A DNA stretch of 19,919 nt from an uncultured Bacteroidota bacterium (GCA_946479615.1 CAMLGR010000086.1:1-19919), one strand, 5' to 3'; numbered from the stretch's first letter, positions 1 to 7,634 are shown. The notes: generated by a model not told the origin, from the letters alone. Numbers and translations are program-made.

Positions 1-1
1 A

Positions 2-718
2 CAGATCGTAGAAAACTTTACAACGATTGGTAAACAAGAGAGTTTTACCAACCAGGTAATGGAAATAGTAGCAGAACAGGATGCGAATGTTGAATATTAC
101 AAGATCCAGAATGATGCGGCACATACCAACCAGGTAAGTACCACACACATAAGACAGACAGGAAAAAGTTTTACCTACGCGGTAACCGTATCACTTGATG
201 GTAATATTGTTCGTAACAATACCAATGTGGTCCTGGAAGCAGAACATTGCGAAGCACATTTATATGGTTTGTATTTCATGAATGGGCATAGTCATATCGA
301 CAACCACACCGTGGTGGATAATGTAAAGCCGAATTGTTATAGCAGCGAATTGTATAAAGGCATTATGGATGGCAATTCAGCCGGTGTATTTAACGGAAAG
401 ATATTTGTCCGCGAGCAGGCACAAAAAACGAATGCTTATCAATCCAATAAAAATGTATTGTTGTCTAATACTGCCAGTGTGAATACCAAACCACAATTGG
501 AAATATTTGCTGACGATGTGAAGTGTTCACATGGATGTACGGTCGGACAATTAAATGAAGAAGGGCTTTTCTATTTGCAATCAAGAGGGATACAGGAAAA
601 GACGGCAAAGGCCTTGTTATTACATGGCTTTGCTATCGATATCCTTGATAAGATAAAGCTGGCGCCCGTACGTAATTACGTTGACCGGCTTATTTCAGAA
701 CGTTTAGAACTTGAATAA
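2..718 (+). CDS. sufD: SufD, Fe-S assembly scaffold subunit (5'-truncated)
   Basis: This is the C-terminal part of SufD, a subunit of the cytoplasmic SufBCD scaffold on which iron-sulfur clusters are built. The frame is open to the left edge, so the true start lies outside the window and about 238 residues are visible. The family's C-terminal block is clear: an NKNVLLSNTASVNTKPQLEI segment followed by FADDVKCSHGCTVGQLNEEG and then FYLQSRGI. These form the end of the beta-helix and the conserved ADDVKCSHG motif shared by SufB and SufD. The ATG at 59 is internal to this conserved domain and is not the start. The stop codon shares one base with the sufS start (TAATG), which suggests translational coupling. 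sufB and sufC are expected just upstream, outside the window. SufD is preferred over SufB from the ending and the direct link to sufS. Confidence 0.95.
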   Translation, partial: QIVENFTTIGKQESFTNQVMEIVAEQDANVEYYKIQNDAAHTNQVSTTHIRQTGKSFTYAVTVSLDGNIVRNNTNVVLEAEHCEAHLYGLYFMNGHSHIDNHTVVDNVKPNCYSSELYKGIMDGNSAGVFNGKIFVREQAQKTNAYQSNKNVLLSNTASVNTKPQLEIFADDVKCSHGCTVGQLNEEGLFYLQSRGIQEKTAKALLLHGFAIDILDKIKLAPVRNYVDRLISERLELE

Positions 719-1962
719 TGACAGCACCCGAAACGATACAAAAGGACCTCGATGTGTATGCTATCCGCCAGCAATTCCCGATTCTCAACAGGGAAGTGAA
801 AGGAAAACCGCTGGTTTATTTTGATAATGCTGCTACATCGCAGAAACCACAGGTGGTGATCGATGCATTGATGAATTATTATACAGGGTTCAATGCCAAT
901 ATTCACCGCGGTATTCACTCATTGGCAGAAGAAGCGACTGCTGCTTTTGAAGCGACACGTGATACGGTGAAGAAATTCATTAATGCGACTTACCGCGAAG
1001 AGATCATTTTTACAAGAGGAACTACAGAAGGGATTAACCTGGTTGCTTATACCTGGGGACGCCAGAATATAAAAGCCGGGGATGAGATCATTATCTCCGG
1101 TATGGAACATCATTCCAATATTGTTCCCTGGCAGGTGTTGTGCGAAGAGAAAGGAGCTTTTTTAAAAGTAATACCTATTACGGATAAGGGAGAGCTACTG
1201 ATCGAAGAGTATGAAAAATTATTAAGCGGAAAAACAAAACTGGTTTCCGTTGTACATGCTTCCAATTCATTGGGAACAATTAATCCTGTTAAGCAGATCA
1301 TCGAGCTGGCACACGCAAAAAATGCAGTAGTGATGATCGATGGTGCACAATCAAGTGTACATCTCGATATTGATGTACAGGAAATGGATTGCGATTTCTT
1401 TGCTTTTTCTTCTCATAAATTATACGGCCCTACCGGCGTAGGTGTGTTGTATGGCAGGAAAGCCTTACTGGAAACAATGCCGGTTTTCCAGGGTGGAGGA
1501 GAAATGATAAAGGATGTGACTTTTGAAAAGACTACCTATAATGATCTGCCTTATAAATTTGAAGCAGGAACTCCCAATATTGGTGATACTGTAGCTTTCA
1601 AAACAGCGCTTGATTTTATTACATCAACTGGTAAGGAAAAGATAAGACACCATGAAAATGAATTGCTGCAATATGCTACAGAACAATTGAAACAGGTGCC
1701 GGGATTAAGGATCATTGGCGAAGCCAAAGAAAAAGTAAGCCTGGTATCATTTGTTATTGAAAATATTCACCCGCAGGATATCGCGATATTACTCGACAAT
1801 CGTGGCATTGCTGTAAGAACAGGCGATCATTGTACAAGACCGTTAATGCAACGATTTGGAATTCCCGGTACAAGCAGGGCCTCTTTTGCTATGTATAATA
1901 CAAAAGAAGAGATCGATGAACTCGTAACAGGTTTGAAAAGGGTTATTAAAATGCTGGCATAG
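718..1962 (+). CDS. sufS: SufS cysteine desulfurase
   Basis: PLP-dependent class V aminotransferase-fold enzyme that takes sulfur from L-cysteine, leaving alanine and an enzyme persulfide passed to SufE. It has 414 residues, the usual SufS length. Visible motifs are TRGTTEGIN near residues 99-107, the PLP-stacking HH at 131-132, the SSHKLYGPTG block with the Schiff-base lysine at K234, and the catalytic-loop cysteine C372 in RTGDHCTRPLM. The short loop around C372 marks a group II (SufS) enzyme rather than NifS/IscS. From memory, well-studied SufS proteins read R-x-G-H-H-C; here the first histidine is aspartate. The start codon overlaps the sufD stop by one base, and sufE follows after 3 bp. 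SufE next door supports a SufE-dependent enzyme. Confidence 0.97.
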   Translation: MTAPETIQKDLDVYAIRQQFPILNREVKGKPLVYFDNAATSQKPQVVIDALMNYYTGFNANIHRGIHSLAEEATAAFEATRDTVKKFINATYREEIIFTRGTTEGINLVAYTWGRQNIKAGDEIIISGMEHHSNIVPWQVLCEEKGAFLKVIPITDKGELLIEEYEKLLSGKTKLVSVVHASNSLGTINPVKQIIELAHAKNAVVMIDGAQSSVHLDIDVQEMDCDFFAFSSHKLYGPTGVGVLYGRKALLETMPVFQGGGEMIKDVTFEKTTYNDLPYKFEAGTPNIGDTVAFKTALDFITSTGKEKIRHHENELLQYATEQLKQVPGLRIIGEAKEKVSLVSFVIENIHPQDIAILLDNRGIAVRTGDHCTRPLMQRFGIPGTSRASFAMYNTKEEIDELVTGLKRVIKMLA

Positions 1963-1965
1963 TGC

Positions 1966-2409
1966 ATGGATAATAAAAAGACGATACAGGAAACAGAAAA
2001 GGAGATCGTGGAAGAATTTTCGCTATTTGATTCCTGGGATGATAAGTATGAATATATCATCGACCTGGGAAAAAAACTGGCCCCGCTGGAGGATCAATAT
2101 AAAACAGATGACAATAAAGTAAGGGGCTGCCAGTCGACTGTGTGGCTAGTAGCAGACTATAAAGATGGAAACGTTTTTTTCAGAGCAGAAAGCGATGCAG
2201 TGATTGTAAAAGGATTGATCAGCATGCTGATCCGGGTATTATCCGGTCATACTCCCGATGAGATCATGCAGGCGCAACTGAACTTTATTCAGCAGATCGG
2301 TATGACGACACACCTCGCGCAAACAAGATCAAACGGGTTGCTGGCGATGGTAAAGCAAATGAAAAATTATGCATTGGCTTTCAAGGCTAAAACACAATAT
2401 ACCTCGTGA
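1966..2409 (+). CDS. sufE: SufE sulfur-acceptor protein
   Basis: Small cytoplasmic sulfur carrier that accepts persulfide sulfur from SufS and hands it to the SufBCD scaffold. The 147 residues match the usual family length. The acceptor cysteine is C55 in the KVRGCQSTVWL motif, the family signature, and it is preceded by the typical N-terminal part with YEYIIDLGKKL. The C-terminal region has the expected GL-x-x-M-L-x-R-V-x-x-G pattern and a segment of the type THLAQTRSNGL. It starts 3 bp after sufS and its stop region touches the next gene, so it belongs to the same transcript. Nothing is missing or disrupted. Confidence 0.96.
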   Translation: MDNKKTIQETEKEIVEEFSLFDSWDDKYEYIIDLGKKLAPLEDQYKTDDNKVRGCQSTVWLVADYKDGNVFFRAESDAVIVKGLISMLIRVLSGHTPDEIMQAQLNFIQQIGMTTHLAQTRSNGLLAMVKQMKNYALAFKAKTQYTS

Positions 2410-2411
2410 AT

Positions 2412-2723
2412 ATGGACACAGAAGCATTAAAACAGAAAGTAATCGAGTGTTTGCAGGGCATTTATGATCCTGAAATACCAGTCAATGTATATGAATTAGG
2501 GTTGATCTATGAAGTGGCTATTCTGCCAGTAAATAATGTGCAGATCGTAATGACACTCACTTCACCTGCCTGCCCGGCTGCACAATCGTTGCCCGTGGAG
2601 ATAGACCAGAAGGTGAAACTGATCGAAGGCGTTAATGATGTACACGTGGCGGTTACCTGGACGCCACCATGGGATAAGAGTATGATGTCTGAAGCGGCAC
2701 AGCTTGAATTGGGAATGCTTTGA
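2412..2723 (+). CDS. MIP18/DUF59 iron-sulfur assembly protein (SufT/PaaD-like)
   Basis: A 103-residue protein of the MIP18 (DUF59) family, which helps mature iron-sulfur proteins. The family hallmark is present: GIYDPEIPVNVYELGLIYEV, with the DPE triad at residues 19-21, then a TLTSPACPAAQSLP segment whose cysteine (C54) is the conserved reactive or metal-binding residue, and a WTPPW motif near the C-terminus. Its place directly after sufE fits the SufT-like members found in SUF operons. I chose the ATG at 2412, 2 bp after the sufE stop. A GTG at 2406 would give a 4-base overlap and two extra residues, and also looks workable. The exact role (cluster transfer or carrier) is known only in outline for this family. 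Confidence 0.9.
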   Translation: MDTEALKQKVIECLQGIYDPEIPVNVYELGLIYEVAILPVNNVQIVMTLTSPACPAAQSLPVEIDQKVKLIEGVNDVHVAVTWTPPWDKSMMSEAAQLELGML

Positions 2724-2744
2724 GAAACTATTAATATTAATGCA

Positions 2745-3227
2745 ATGAAAATTACCTCACAGGAAGAGTACGGCTTACGGGTGCTGATACGCATCGGTAG
2801 CTGTAAGGACAAGGAAGGAATGAGTATTCCTCAACTGAGTGAAGCAGAGGGATTGAGCAGTCATTACATTGCTAAACTAACACGCATTCTCCGCATGGGG
2901 AAGATCATTAATAGCACCCCGGGTTATAAAGGTGGCTATATCCTGGCAAGACCCGCGAATGAGATTATCATAAAGGATGTGTTGCAGGTATTGGGGGGTG
3001 TCTTATTCGATGCCAAATTTTGTGGCCTGCATTCCGGATCGATGAAATTATGTACCAATTCAGTTGATTGTTCAGCGCGATCGCTCTGGCAAATGATCCA
3101 GTTCACGGTGGATCAGTTATTGACCAAGGTCACCCTTCATGACCTGGTGACCAACGAAAATGAATCTACACGGACATTGAAATATATACTGGAGCAGAAC
3201 CGGGTCGCTCCGGGTGTTGATTTTTAA
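2745..3227 (+). CDS. Rrf2-family transcriptional regulator, probable Fe-S sensor of the suf operon
   Basis: A 160-residue winged-helix regulator of the Rrf2/IscR family. The N-terminus MKITSQEEYGLRVLIRI matches the family start, and the recognition-helix region LSSHYIAKLTRILR at about 37-50 is followed by the wing TPGYKGGYILARP at 58-70. Three cysteines (C93, C103, C109) lie where IscR ligates its [2Fe-2S] cluster, with spacing C-X9-C-X5-C; H96 is nearby. This suggests control by cluster status, hence feedback on the suf genes. It follows the MIP18-like gene by 21 bp on the same strand. I infer autoregulation of the operon, but the promoter lies outside the window, so no operator can be examined. 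Family assignment is firm; the cofactor is inferred. Confidence 0.93.
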   Translation: MKITSQEEYGLRVLIRIGSCKDKEGMSIPQLSEAEGLSSHYIAKLTRILRMGKIINSTPGYKGGYILARPANEIIIKDVLQVLGGVLFDAKFCGLHSGSMKLCTNSVDCSARSLWQMIQFTVDQLLTKVTLHDLVTNENESTRTLKYILEQNRVAPGVDF

Positions 3228-3323
3228 ACGAATGCAGCATTAGTCCTGTTTTTAAGACAATATTTGCAATTGCCTTTTTTGCACCTTCAGCTGGAAACGG
3301 CAGGAAAGTCTTACCTTGCCTTC

Positions 3324-3569
3324 ATGGACAGGAAGCAGTTTGAATATTATACGAGGCACGAGAGCAAATCTTTCTCAGATCATCACCGGTTGATTACTTA
3401 CACATTTAATGACAATGAAAAAACCATTGTAGGAGCCATTGAAGAAAGGGATAATCTTATCTTTTTGTACGAGTATCGTGGTAAATATGTAGGCACCGAA
3501 TTTTTTATTTCTTTCTCAAAAAACTCTATCTCTTATAAGCTGATCAAAGTTGATGAAATAGCTGCCTGA
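3324..3569 (+). CDS. hypothetical protein, 81 aa
   Basis: I do not recognise this family. The product is a small soluble protein, mixed acidic and basic, with no signal peptide or membrane segment. The C-terminal half alternates hydrophobic and polar residues (NLIFLYEYRGKYVGTEFFIS), which suggests a beta-rich fold. I chose the ATG at 3324. A TTG at 3264 in the same frame would add 20 residues, but it falls inside AATATTTG (3259-3266), a 7/8 match to the Bacteroidota -7 promoter element TAnnTTTG, and the extra residues look less protein-like. It begins 96 bp after the Rrf2 gene, so separate transcription is plausible. Confidence 0.6.
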   Translation: MDRKQFEYYTRHESKSFSDHHRLITYTFNDNEKTIVGAIEERDNLIFLYEYRGKYVGTEFFISFSKNSISYKLIKVDEIAA

Positions 3570-3674
3570 TCAACCTTATTCTTCTTTGTTGATCTGCCGG
3601 TATTGTAAATAATAGTTTACTGTCAATTGTAAATGAATTACCTTGTAAGAATTCCCTGATAGGATTTCAGCGTT

Positions 3675-4004
3675 ATGCTTAGAAAATACAACATCTCGAT
3701 CCTTGCTCAGAAAAATGCTCCGCAGATCGCTGATAATATAGTAAGAGACTTTGATTGTGCCATCTCTGAACCAAGTGTATGGTTATCTCCGGGTACTACT
3801 ACTGAAAAAGGATTGACCTTTCTTGATAAAAAAGGCAACCAGCTTGTTTCCTCTATTTTTAAGAACCAGGCATTCTTTAAAACTGATATTGATGTTTCGC
3901 AAACGGAAGAGAATGCGATCGAGAATTTGATCTATGCTGTTCTATTTGAACATTACCATTTCGAAAAAGCTGATGTAAACGTGATGGTCACACCCTATAA
4001 ATAA
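3675..4004 (+). CDS. hypothetical protein, 109 aa
   Basis: Unrecognised small soluble protein. It has an ATG start, no signal peptide and no transmembrane stretch. The N-terminal part MLRKYNISILAQKNAPQIAD is basic and amphipathic; the middle carries a WLSPGTTTEKGLTFLDKKGN segment that looks like a beta hairpin; the C-terminal third is predicted helical and ends in NVMVTPYK. No catalytic motif is visible. It lies 105 bp after the previous orphan gene and is followed by 254 bp without a gene. Coding is supported by balanced composition and an uninterrupted ATG frame; function is unknown. Confidence 0.6.
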   Translation: MLRKYNISILAQKNAPQIADNIVRDFDCAISEPSVWLSPGTTTEKGLTFLDKKGNQLVSSIFKNQAFFKTDIDVSQTEENAIENLIYAVLFEHYHFEKADVNVMVTPYK

Positions 4005-4258
4005 AAGGAGTAGTAAGCTGGCTGTCAACGTACAGTGTAAGTGTTATCACATAAACTCTGCCATCGGCTTAATATTATCTCTTTTATCGGTTTAAAAGAC
4101 TACCTTCACACCGTGATTCAAAGTTCTTACATCATTCAGTCCGGATCGGTATCAATTCTTACTCTTCGTTTCAGTAAAAGTTAATCTTCTCCTCTACTCC
4201 TTGCTGCAGTCCTTTTTTTCACAGGTATTTTATTTTGTTTTATTTAAATTATTGTTTT

Positions 4259-4528
4259 ATGAACATGTACGTTTCCAACCTTAGCTTTCACACAGCGGAA
4301 GATGACCTGAGGCAATTATTCGAGAAGTATGGCGCTGTGTCTTCAGCCAAGATCATTACAGACAGAGAAACCGGTAAAAGCCGTGGTTTCGGATTTGTCG
4401 AAATGTCTTCTGATGAACAAGCTAATAAAGCTATGAAGGAGCTTAACAACAAAGAGATTGAAGGAAGAACGCTTTCTGTTACTGTAGCCCGCGAAAAAGC
4501 GGCCCGCTCTGATAACAGGAGATATTAA
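4259..4528 (+). CDS. single-RRM RNA-binding protein
   Basis: An 89-residue protein made of one RNA recognition motif plus a short basic tail (AREKAARSDNRRY). RNP2 is MYVSNL at residues 3-8 and RNP1 is RGFGFVEM at 42-49, with the aromatic residues that stack on RNA bases present (Y4, F44, F46). Proteins of this type are common in Bacteroidota and cyanobacteria and are thought to bind single-stranded RNA in the cytoplasm, possibly during cold or stress responses; targets are generally unknown. I chose ATG 4259 because the fold starts at MNMYVSNL; an in-frame TTG at 4235 would add eight residues out of an AT-rich leader. A strong intrinsic terminator follows 24 bp after the stop. Confidence 0.93.
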   Translation: MNMYVSNLSFHTAEDDLRQLFEKYGAVSSAKIITDRETGKSRGFGFVEMSSDEQANKAMKELNNKEIEGRTLSVTVAREKAARSDNRRY

Positions 4529-4552
4529 TAGTTATCCAAAATGTTTTTGCTG

Positions 4553-4583
4553 AAAGAGCCCAACCGGGCTCTTTTATTTTTTA
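4553..4583 (+). terminator. Rho-independent terminator after the RRM gene
   Basis: A perfect 9-bp stem pairs AAAGAGCCC (4553-4561) with GGGCTCTTT (4566-4574) around the loop AACC, followed by a T-rich run to about 4583. It lies 24 bp after the RRM stop codon. It also separates this gene from the oppositely oriented gene ending at 4606, so it may insulate both. Confidence 0.9.
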
Positions 4584-4605
4584 TACCATTCAGGAGAATA
4601 AAGGA

Positions 4606-4977
4606 TCAATCTTCTGCAGCGTCTTCATTTTTTGCCGCATCCGTATTTTCCTGTATCATTTCTGCAGGCGAAGTATTTCTGATCTTTAGTACGAGATCCG
4701 AATCAAGACTGATAGCATAATTCTGTTGACGAAGTAATGTTTTGGCTACATCATCCTGGCTGATTATTTCCAGCAGGTCCTTGGCAGGAACTGATTGGGT
4801 AAGTGTATTCAATTTGCCTTTGGTCAGTTCAATAGAAAATGAACAGGCAGGTTTGCGTGTACGATTGCTTTTTTCAAAATCAGTACGATTCAGTTTCAGC
4901 ATTTGTTCGCCGCTTGCCGATCGCTTCATTAAGAGTTTAATAACGGGCAGGTATTTTTTCCATGTACTGGTATACAT
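4606..4977 (-). CDS. hypothetical protein, 123 aa
   Basis: A small protein that resembles uncharacterised proteins I associate with Chitinophagaceae; no function is known to me. The N-terminus YTSTWKKYLPVIKLLMKRSA is basic and amphipathic, followed by LNRTDFEKSNRTRKPACSFS and a C-terminal acidic tail (TDAAKNEDAAED). I chose ATG 4977 because family-like sequence begins at MYTSTWKKYLPV. An ATG at 5043 in the same frame would add 22 hydrophobic residues (TFAVLALICNIIFAF) that could act as a membrane anchor or signal; this alternative is real and would change localisation. The gene converges on the RRM gene and diverges from the fasciclin gene. Confidence 0.7.
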   Translation of the reverse strand: MYTSTWKKYLPVIKLLMKRSASGEQMLKLNRTDFEKSNRTRKPACSFSIELTKGKLNTLTQSVPAKDLLEIISQDDVAKTLLRQQNYAISLDSDLVLKIRNTSPAEMIQENTDAAKNEDAAED

Positions 4978-5179
4978 AACTTGATTTAGTTGAAAAGCAA
5001 AAATGATGTTGCAAATGAGGGCAAGAACGGCAAAGGTCTGCATTTATTTCTACAAAGACTTAATTATTTACAAAACCGCGATAGACAAGACCTTATAGAG
5101 CGATAATAACCGGGTGAATACCGGCTTTAAAGGCTATATTACACGCCTGCGGATTATTCTGTCTGCATTAAATCATTTC

Positions 5180-5587
5180 ATGACAACCATCTTGCAAATT
5201 GTAAATGCGGACCGCAGCTTTAGTTCATTACTCAAAGGGCTTAAAGCCGCCAACCTGGAAGAAACACTCAATGGCAAAGGACCTTTTACCATGCTGGCTC
5301 CTGTTAATCTTGCCTTTAGCAATATGCCGGCGCTGGATTTTAATGAACTGATGAATCCAACGAATAATCTGAAACTTACTGAATTGCTTTCCTGCCAGAT
5401 ACTTGCTGAAAAGAAAATGTTCAGGGATTTCACCAATGGGCAAAAGGTAAAAACGATTAATGGTAAAGAAATGAATGTTACCGTAAAAGATGGAGAAGTG
5501 CGCATCAACGGCGCTAAAATACTGGCACATGACAGGCAGGGTTCCAATGGTGTTGTTCATTCTGTCGATGCAATAAGTAATTCTTAG
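5180..5587 (+). CDS. single fasciclin (FAS1) domain protein
   Basis: A 135-residue protein consisting of one FAS1 domain, a fold linked to adhesion in many organisms. The H1 and H2 boxes are visible: GPFTMLAPVNLAFSNMP near residues 37-53 and GSNGVVHSVDAISNS at the C-terminus, with the conserved NGAKILAHD strand just before it. The chosen ATG (5180) gives MTTILQIVNADRSFSSLLKG, a normal domain start; a GTG at 5114 in frame would add 22 residues that do not form a convincing signal peptide. Most FAS1 proteins are exported, so the lack of an export signal is notable. Ligand and role are unknown. Confidence 0.88.
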   Translation: MTTILQIVNADRSFSSLLKGLKAANLEETLNGKGPFTMLAPVNLAFSNMPALDFNELMNPTNNLKLTELLSCQILAEKKMFRDFTNGQKVKTINGKEMNVTVKDGEVRINGAKILAHDRQGSNGVVHSVDAISNS

Positions 5588-5685
5588 TCTCATATCAGCT
5601 ATTTAGAATGATTTTACGGGCGTGTCCTGCCTACGTGAAAAGCAGGCTGGCTATATCTCCTGGCCGATAATCGGGAAAAAATGCC

Positions 5686-5693
5686 TATCTTTA
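5686..5693 (+). promoter_or_regulatory. possible -7 promoter element (TATCTTTA)
   Basis: TATCTTTA matches 7 of 8 positions of the Bacteroidota -7 element TAnnTTTG and is followed by GC, as many such elements are. It would start a transcript near 5700 with a leader of about 95 nt before the gene at 5795. I see no good -33 element, so this is weak. Confidence 0.3.
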
Positions 5694-5794
5694 GCGCGAT
5701 CCCGGTTGAAACCTTACAGATCGTAATCCCCACTTCTTTTTTACTTTCTATTTTCTTTCAACTGCCACTTTTTTAATATCAGAATAAAAGACGT

Positions 5795-6061
5795 ATGAAC
5801 CTTGAACGACAGGATCTTGTTGGTGACCACTATAATTGGGTAGAAAATAAAGAGGGAAAGGTATTTACAGGTACTCCCAGCCGCCGCCTGTTTGACCGCT
5901 ACAATGGTGACCAGGTGCTTTTTATCATCAATTCCTATGGTTCGTCAGTAGAAAAATTTTCTTTGCAGGAAGGACAGATGATGGAAGAACGTATTGCTCA
6001 TCACCTGCCACTGGAAGCTAAAAGCGAAATATCGGTTTTGCAATGGTTAAAGCAAAGCTGA
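5795..6061 (+). CDS. hypothetical protein, 88 aa
   Basis: Unrecognised small soluble protein with an ATG start, no signal peptide and no membrane segment. The middle has a PSRRLFDRYNGDQVLFIINS stretch suggesting an alpha/beta fold, and the C-terminus is helical (LEAKSEISVLQWLKQS). No catalytic residues can be assigned. The next small gene begins 45 bp later on the same strand, so the two may share a transcript. Coding is supported by an uninterrupted ATG frame and normal composition. Confidence 0.6.
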   Translation: MNLERQDLVGDHYNWVENKEGKVFTGTPSRRLFDRYNGDQVLFIINSYGSSVEKFSLQEGQMMEERIAHHLPLEAKSEISVLQWLKQS

Positions 6062-6106
6062 AATGTATAAATCGGTTGCTTTCCCGGTACTTTTTAAAAA
6101 ATAAAT

Positions 6107-6358
6107 ATGACAAACGATCAGATAGAAAAATTCATGCTGGCTAAATACCTGGATAAATCCCCGGTACAAATCAACTTCAAAGCGCGCCCTGCTATCAAAG
6201 GCTTATTTATTAAAACGGCTGATTATGCTGAACTACGCTCCAAGAATTTATGGCGCATCGTTAACCAGGCAAGTATCGAAGAATATAAAAAATCAGGTGA
6301 TACAAACCTGGCCCGCATCTTTAATGGTGTAGAGATCACAAAGCTGGAAATGGCCTAA
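6107..6358 (+). CDS. hypothetical protein, 83 aa
   Basis: Unrecognised small protein starting MTNDQIEKFMLAKYLDKSPV. It is basic, probably cytoplasmic, and without signal peptide or membrane segment. The segment FKARPAIKGLFIKTADYAEL could form beta strands, while the remainder (ELRSKNLWRIVNQASIEEYK) is likely helical. It is probably co-transcribed with the preceding 88-aa gene and converges with the ketoacyl synthase gene, whose stop lies 23 bp away. Function unknown. Confidence 0.6.
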   Translation: MTNDQIEKFMLAKYLDKSPVQINFKARPAIKGLFIKTADYAELRSKNLWRIVNQASIEEYKKSGDTNLARIFNGVEITKLEMA

Positions 6359-6381
6359 GCTGGTTCTTTATTTACCAGGTA

Positions 6382-7455
6382 TCAGTAGCGATAACAAACT
6401 GCATTTACATTCATACCGGCGCCAACAGACGCAAATAGTATTACATCTCCTGCAACTAATGAATGAGAGGGTACTTCTCCGCGCCTGACAAGATCATACA
6501 AAGTGGGAATAGTGGCTACCGAACTATTACCCAACCAGTGTATGCTCATCGGCATAATATCTTTTGGAATGTCTGTTATTCCATATAACTGGTAAAGCCT
6601 TTTGATAATACCTTCATCCATTTTTTCATTGGCCTGGTGGATGAAAACTTTTTTCAAATCTTTTATATCAACCCCGCTTTTTTCAATGCATAATTTCATA
6701 GCAGCCGGTACATAGGTCATTGCATATTCGTATACTTTTCTTCCTTTCATCTTGATATAGCGGATATGAGGATCGCTGCCGGGAAAAAATGATTTTCCCA
6801 TTTCAATATGGTATGCTTCCTCCACACTATGACTTTGCGCACAGGTACTTAATACTCCGGGGCCGTTTTCTGTTACTTCTTTGTACTCTACAACACAAGC
6901 GCCGGCGCCATCTGCGAAGATCATACTATCGCGGTCGTATTTGTCGATCACCCGGGATAATGTCTCGGTGCCGATCAATAAACATTTTTTTGCCATACCA
7001 GCTTTCGCAAAAGCATCAGCCTGTATAAGAGATTGGACCCAGCCCGGGCAACCAAACAAGATATCATAGCCGATGCAGTCAGGATTTTTTATTCCTAATA
7101 CATGTTTTACACGGTTGGCCAATGATGGTACGGCATCTGTCTGGATCGTATGATTAATCACATTACCAAAATTGTGAGAAACGATGATCTGGTCAAGTGT
7201 TTCGGGATCAATACCACTGTCTCCAATGGCTTTTTGTGCAGCGATGGTAGCGATATCCGAGGCATTCATATCATTGGGCGCATACCGTCTTTCCCCGATA
7301 CCGGTTATATCGCCGAATTTTTTTACAACCTCCTGCGGCTCTGTGTCCAATGGTTTATTATTTTCTGCATAGAAAGTATGTTGTGAGAAACTCTCATTTG
7401 ACTTGATAACAGGAGGAATATAGGCTCCTGTGCCTGTTATAACAGATCTGAACAT
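6382..7455 (-). CDS. 3-oxoacyl-ACP synthase III family protein (FabH-like)
   Basis: A 357-residue thiolase-fold condensing enzyme related to FabH, which joins an acyl-CoA starter to malonyl-ACP. The catalytic triad is intact: C136 in DILFGCPGWVQ, H273 in FIHQANEKMD, and N310 in WLGNSSVATIP. The glycine-rich end DVILFASVGAGMNVNAV is typical. It is longer than housekeeping FabH (about 320 aa) because of extra sequence near residues 20-60 (SFSQHTFYAENNKPLDTEP). No acyl carrier protein, fabD or fabF gene is adjacent, so this is probably a specialised paralogue for a secondary lipid or pigment rather than the main FabH; that role is inferred. A near-palindromic site lies 20 bp upstream of the start. 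Confidence 0.9.
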   Translation of the reverse strand: MFRSVITGTGAYIPPVIKSNESFSQHTFYAENNKPLDTEPQEVVKKFGDITGIGERRYAPNDMNASDIATIAAQKAIGDSGIDPETLDQIIVSHNFGNVINHTIQTDAVPSLANRVKHVLGIKNPDCIGYDILFGCPGWVQSLIQADAFAKAGMAKKCLLIGTETLSRVIDKYDRDSMIFADGAGACVVEYKEVTENGPGVLSTCAQSHSVEEAYHIEMGKSFFPGSDPHIRYIKMKGRKVYEYAMTYVPAAMKLCIEKSGVDIKDLKKVFIHQANEKMDEGIIKRLYQLYGITDIPKDIMPMSIHWLGNSSVATIPTLYDLVRRGEVPSHSLVAGDVILFASVGAGMNVNAVCYRY

Positions 7456-7475
7456 AGGTTATTACTTTATAATTG

Positions 7476-7491
7476 ACTAAGATGTCTTAGT
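7476..7491. promoter_or_regulatory. 16-bp palindrome upstream of the FabH-like gene, candidate operator
   Basis: ACTAAGATGTCTTAGT is a perfect 7-bp inverted repeat around a 2-bp centre. It ends 20 bp before the start codon of the leftward ketoacyl synthase gene, a position where a dimeric regulator would act on that gene. The protein that might bind it cannot be identified here. Confidence 0.45.
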
Positions 7492-7634
7492 GAATTTAAG
7501 GCTCAGAAAGCAGAAAGCAAGGTTGGGATGTGGGTGATTGTTAGAGACGCACGGGCACGGTCTTATTAAAGATACAGAGGTTTATTGATGCCTGCCATTA
7601 TTTTTTGGTCATATCAGGGAAGACGTTAGTTGTA

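Noticed and set aside
4230..4237. TTATTTTG as a -7 promoter for the RRM gene
   Set aside because: It is a 7/8 match within a very AT-rich leader and lacks a -33 element; such matches are expected by chance here.
5173..5593. Two minus-strand frames of about 120 codons
   Set aside because: Both lie opposite the fasciclin gene, whose FAS1 motifs are clear.
5626..5646. CCTGC...GCAGG hairpin after the fasciclin gene
   Set aside because: A 5-bp stem with an 11-base loop and no T-run is expected by chance.
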